In this document: positions 6,514-8,064 of the stretch, piece after piece
Layout: every line of letters starts with the position of its first letter
How positions within the stretch are numbered: the first letter of the stretch is position 1
DNA from: Desulfuromusa sp.
GTDB lineage: Bacteria; Desulfobacterota; Desulfuromonadia; Desulfuromonadales; Geopsychrobacteraceae
Direction of reading: 5' to 3'
NCBI GenBank assembly: GCA_023145655.1
Contig: JAGLDI010000129.1
Coordinates: 1-8,064, forward strand
Length of the DNA stretch: 8,064 bases
Notes under the pieces: generated by a model
Database searches by the model: none
The model's input: only the letters and a program-made list of their open reading frames with translations
What the model was told of the DNA's origin: nothing
Position numbers and translations under genes: made by a program

Positions 6514-7763
6514 TTCAGATCAACAACCTCTGTTTCTCTTTTGCAACGACAGAAATATTCAGTGATCTCAATTTCAGCATCAATCAGGGAGAAATCCTTT
6601 CGATCATCGGCCCGAACGGTTGCGGTAAATCAACCTTACTGCGTTTATTACGTGGCAGTCTCAAACCACAAACGGGTGAAATCCTCTGGGAGGAAACCCC
6701 GGTTGAAAAAATTCCTGCGCGTGAGATGGCTCGCAAAGTTGCAGTGGTTCCACAGTCTTCTGCCATCCCTTTCCCCTATAAGGTGCGGGAACTGGTTGCC
6801 ATGGGACGCTATCCCCACCGAAAAAACCTGCTCAGCTTCCAGGATAAAGCGGATCTACACGCTATCGAACAGGCACTGGTCATGGCCGATATTCTTCCTT
6901 TGGCAGAGCGTCCTGTCACACAATTAAGTGGCGGGGAACAACAACGCGTTGTCCTGGCACGAGCATTAGCACAAAATAGCTCGGTGTTGTTTCTGGACGA
7001 AGCAACCAGCCATCTGGATATTGACCATCGGTTGGAATTGACCGAACTGCTGGTGCGATTGAATCGGGAACAGCAAACAACTATTGTCCAGATCAGTCAC
7101 GATCTCGACCTGGCCGCCGCTATCTCACAGCGCATTCTTCTCTTGACCGAGCATGGCAAAATTGCCGAAATCGGCTCACCTGAAAAAGTCATGACTGCCA
7201 TCAATCTGCAACGGATCTTTCGGGTTGATGTTAAGGTTGACAGTAACCCCATTACAGGCACCCCGCAAATAGTACCGCTGATCAATTGTTCAACCCACCA
7301 ATTGAATGGTCTCAAAGTTCACCTGATCTGCGGAGGGGGCAGTGGAAAAACCCTGCTCCGCCGACTCCATCTGGCACAGGCAAAAATTACCGCTGGCCCT
7401 CTGAACCAAGGTGATTCTGATGAAGCAGTTGCCGCAATCCTCAATATACCAGTTGCACAAGAAATCCCGTTCAGTCCATTTTCAGAGAACACTTTAGCGG
7501 CAACAGAAAAGCTCATTAAAAAAACCGATGTTCTGGTTATTACAACTCAATGGTGGGGGGCAGGCAACCTTCCCTGCCTGGAACTGGCAGACAAAGCCAT
7601 CCAGCAAGGAATACCTATCTACCTTCTCGCACAGCAGCAGGAACAGGACTATACCAATGGCAAAGCTTGGGAGAAAATACAACTATTACAACAGCAAGGT
7701 GCCAAAGCCATCCGCAATGAAGAACATTTACTCGAAGAACTAGCCCAACAACTTAATATTTGA
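6510..7763 (+). CDS. btuD: Cobalamin ABC transporter ATPase with fused C-terminal domain
   Basis: This 417-residue protein is well over the roughly 250-260 residues of a plain BtuD/FecE ATPase. Residues 1-245 form the nucleotide-binding domain that drives import: Walker A GPNGCGKST (34-42), Q-loop Gln82, signature LSGGEQQ (139-145), Walker B VLFLDE (159-164) and switch His197. From about residue 266 a second domain begins with a strand and glycine loop, HLICGGGSGKTLL (271-283), then AGPLNQGDSDEAVAAIL (295-311), FSPFSENTL (321-329), VLVITTQWWGAGNLPCLELA (341-360) and YTNGKA (381-386). I recall similar tails on BtuD proteins of Bacillus (YvrA), Geobacter and archaea, so it is a recurring fusion of unclear function and not a sequencing error. 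ATG 6510 overlaps the btuC stop and has a GGGGGGAGGG ribosome site 2 nt upstream. It is the last gene of the operon. Confidence 0.92.
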   Translation: MIQINNLCFSFATTEIFSDLNFSINQGEILSIIGPNGCGKSTLLRLLRGSLKPQTGEILWEETPVEKIPAREMARKVAVVPQSSAIPFPYKVRELVAMGRYPHRKNLLSFQDKADLHAIEQALVMADILPLAERPVTQLSGGEQQRVVLARALAQNSSVLFLDEATSHLDIDHRLELTELLVRLNREQQTTIVQISHDLDLAAAISQRILLLTEHGKIAEIGSPEKVMTAINLQRIFRVDVKVDSNPITGTPQIVPLINCSTHQLNGLKVHLICGGGSGKTLLRRLHLAQAKITAGPLNQGDSDEAVAAILNIPVAQEIPFSPFSENTLAATEKLIKKTDVLVITTQWWGAGNLPCLELADKAIQQGIPIYLLAQQQEQDYTNGKAWEKIQLLQQQGAKAIRNEEHLLEELAQQLNI

Positions 7764-7778
7764 CAGATATCGGGGGCT

Positions 7779-7853
7779 AACACTGCATATAAACGAGACA
7801 TTGATGGCGCTATTTTTTTCATTATCAAAAAAAAACCAAACAGTGTTTTTTTT
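7779..7853 (+). terminator. Candidate AT-rich terminator at the end of the btu operon
   Basis: AACACTG (7779-7785) pairs with CAGTGTT (7841-7847), which runs directly into eight T (7846-7853). The 55-nt interior contains its own A-U hairpin, seven T (7813-7819) with A from the nine-A run (7827-7835). The same A run can instead pair with the downstream T tract (7846-7853). The stem is short and the loop long, so termination here is only plausible; no better terminator lies between btuD and the next gene. Confidence 0.35.
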
Positions 7854-7881
7854 GTGGTAGAATTGTTTTTTAATCTTTACT

Positions 7882-7902
7882 TTGAACTTTTTGGTAGTTC
7901 AA
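7882..7902. promoter_or_regulatory. Inverted repeat upstream of the amino-acid binding protein gene
   Basis: TTGAAC (7882-7887) and GTTCAA (7897-7902) form a perfect 6-bp inverted repeat around 9 nt (TTTTTGGTA), ending 9 bp before the ribosome binding site. It could be a repressor site or a 5' mRNA hairpin. A convincing sigma70 or sigma54 promoter for the following gene was not found in 7764-7925, although one is expected in this AT-rich gap. Confidence 0.35.
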
Positions 7903-7925
7903 CACTCTAACAGGAGGATTAACGC

Positions 7926-8064
7926 ATGAAACTTACGAAAACTCTGGTTCTGGTTCTTAGTCTCTGCTTGATGTTGGTCTCTTTTGCCCATGCGGGTAAA
8001 GACCTTGATGCAGTGAAAAGCAAAGGATTCATTCAAGCAGGTGTAAACGGCTCGGTCTTCGGCT
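7926..8064 (+). CDS. Amino-acid ABC transporter substrate-binding protein, N-terminal part
   Basis: The first 46 codons of a periplasmic binding protein are visible before the window ends. ATG 7926 follows AGGAGG (7912-7917) at 8 nt. A clear Sec signal peptide spans residues 1-23 (MKLTK, a leucine/valine-rich core, then SFAHA); the mature protein starts GKDLDAVKSKGFIQAGVNGS. The pattern LDAVKxKGFxxxGV is the opening of the polar amino-acid binding proteins (SBP_bac_3 family, PF00497), most like the general L-amino-acid type (AapJ/BztA); the usual Cys before GV is Ala here. Cys14 lacks a proper lipobox context. Its own spacer and strong ribosome site suggest a separate unit from the btu operon, probably starting an amino-acid transporter operon to the right. 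Substrate cannot be judged from this fragment. Confidence 0.75.
   Translation, partial: MKLTKTLVLVLSLCLMLVSFAHAGKDLDAVKSKGFIQAGVNGSVFG

Noticed and set aside
7319..7351. Frameshift or gene fusion error as the source of the second glycine loop in BtuD
   Set aside because: The frame is continuous, codon use does not change visibly, and similar tails are recalled from other BtuD proteins, so a genuine fused domain is the better reading.
7858..7863. TAGAAT as the -10 box of the promoter for the amino-acid binding protein gene
   Set aside because: No acceptable -35 box lies 16-18 bp upstream (ACCAAA region), so the promoter was left uncalled.

Overview
The window reads as ordinary chromosomal DNA of a Gram-negative bacterium. 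A TonB-dependent outer-membrane receptor lies beside a periplasmic binding protein and an inner-membrane ABC importer. The protein flavour and base composition (near-balanced GC) would suit a Desulfuromonas/Geobacter-type deltaproteobacterium, but this is an impression from memory and not a demonstrated assignment. No tRNA, rRNA, CRISPR array, transposase, phage gene or toxin-antitoxin pair is visible.

Layout, left to right. (1) The 3' end of a uracil/xanthine permease gene (1-324, +) is followed by a 13-bp perfect terminator hairpin (375-407). (2) A convergent spacer holds a short stretch resembling a dispersed intergenic repeat (465-493). (3) A DUF1015-family gene lies on the minus strand (577-1908). 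(4) A divergent spacer of about 300 bp carries two inverted repeats and a near-consensus sigma70 promoter (2156-2184). (5) That promoter reads into an adenosylcobalamin-type riboswitch (2205-2400), a long extra structured leader (2401-2518) and an intrinsic terminator (2519-2554). (6) These control a vitamin B12 uptake operon on the plus strand: btuB receptor (2599-4413), btuF binding protein (4481-5359), btuC permease (5509-6513) and btuD ATPase (6510-7763). (7) After an AT-rich spacer with a possible terminator, a polar amino-acid ABC transporter binding protein gene begins at 7926 and runs off the window.

How the genes work together: BtuB would take corrinoid across the outer membrane using TonB energy. 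BtuF would hand it to the BtuC channel, and BtuD would power import. When intracellular cobalamin is high, the riboswitch should favour the leader terminator and shut the operon down.

The core content is a well-known type of system and I do not see a clearly new one. The parts least explained by textbook annotation are: a roughly 150-residue second Rossmann/P-loop-like domain fused to BtuD; a 54-codon reading frame that overlaps both the end of btuF and the start of btuC; a stem-loop between btuB and btuF that ends right at the btuF ribosome binding site; and a multi-branched fold in the leader between aptamer and terminator.
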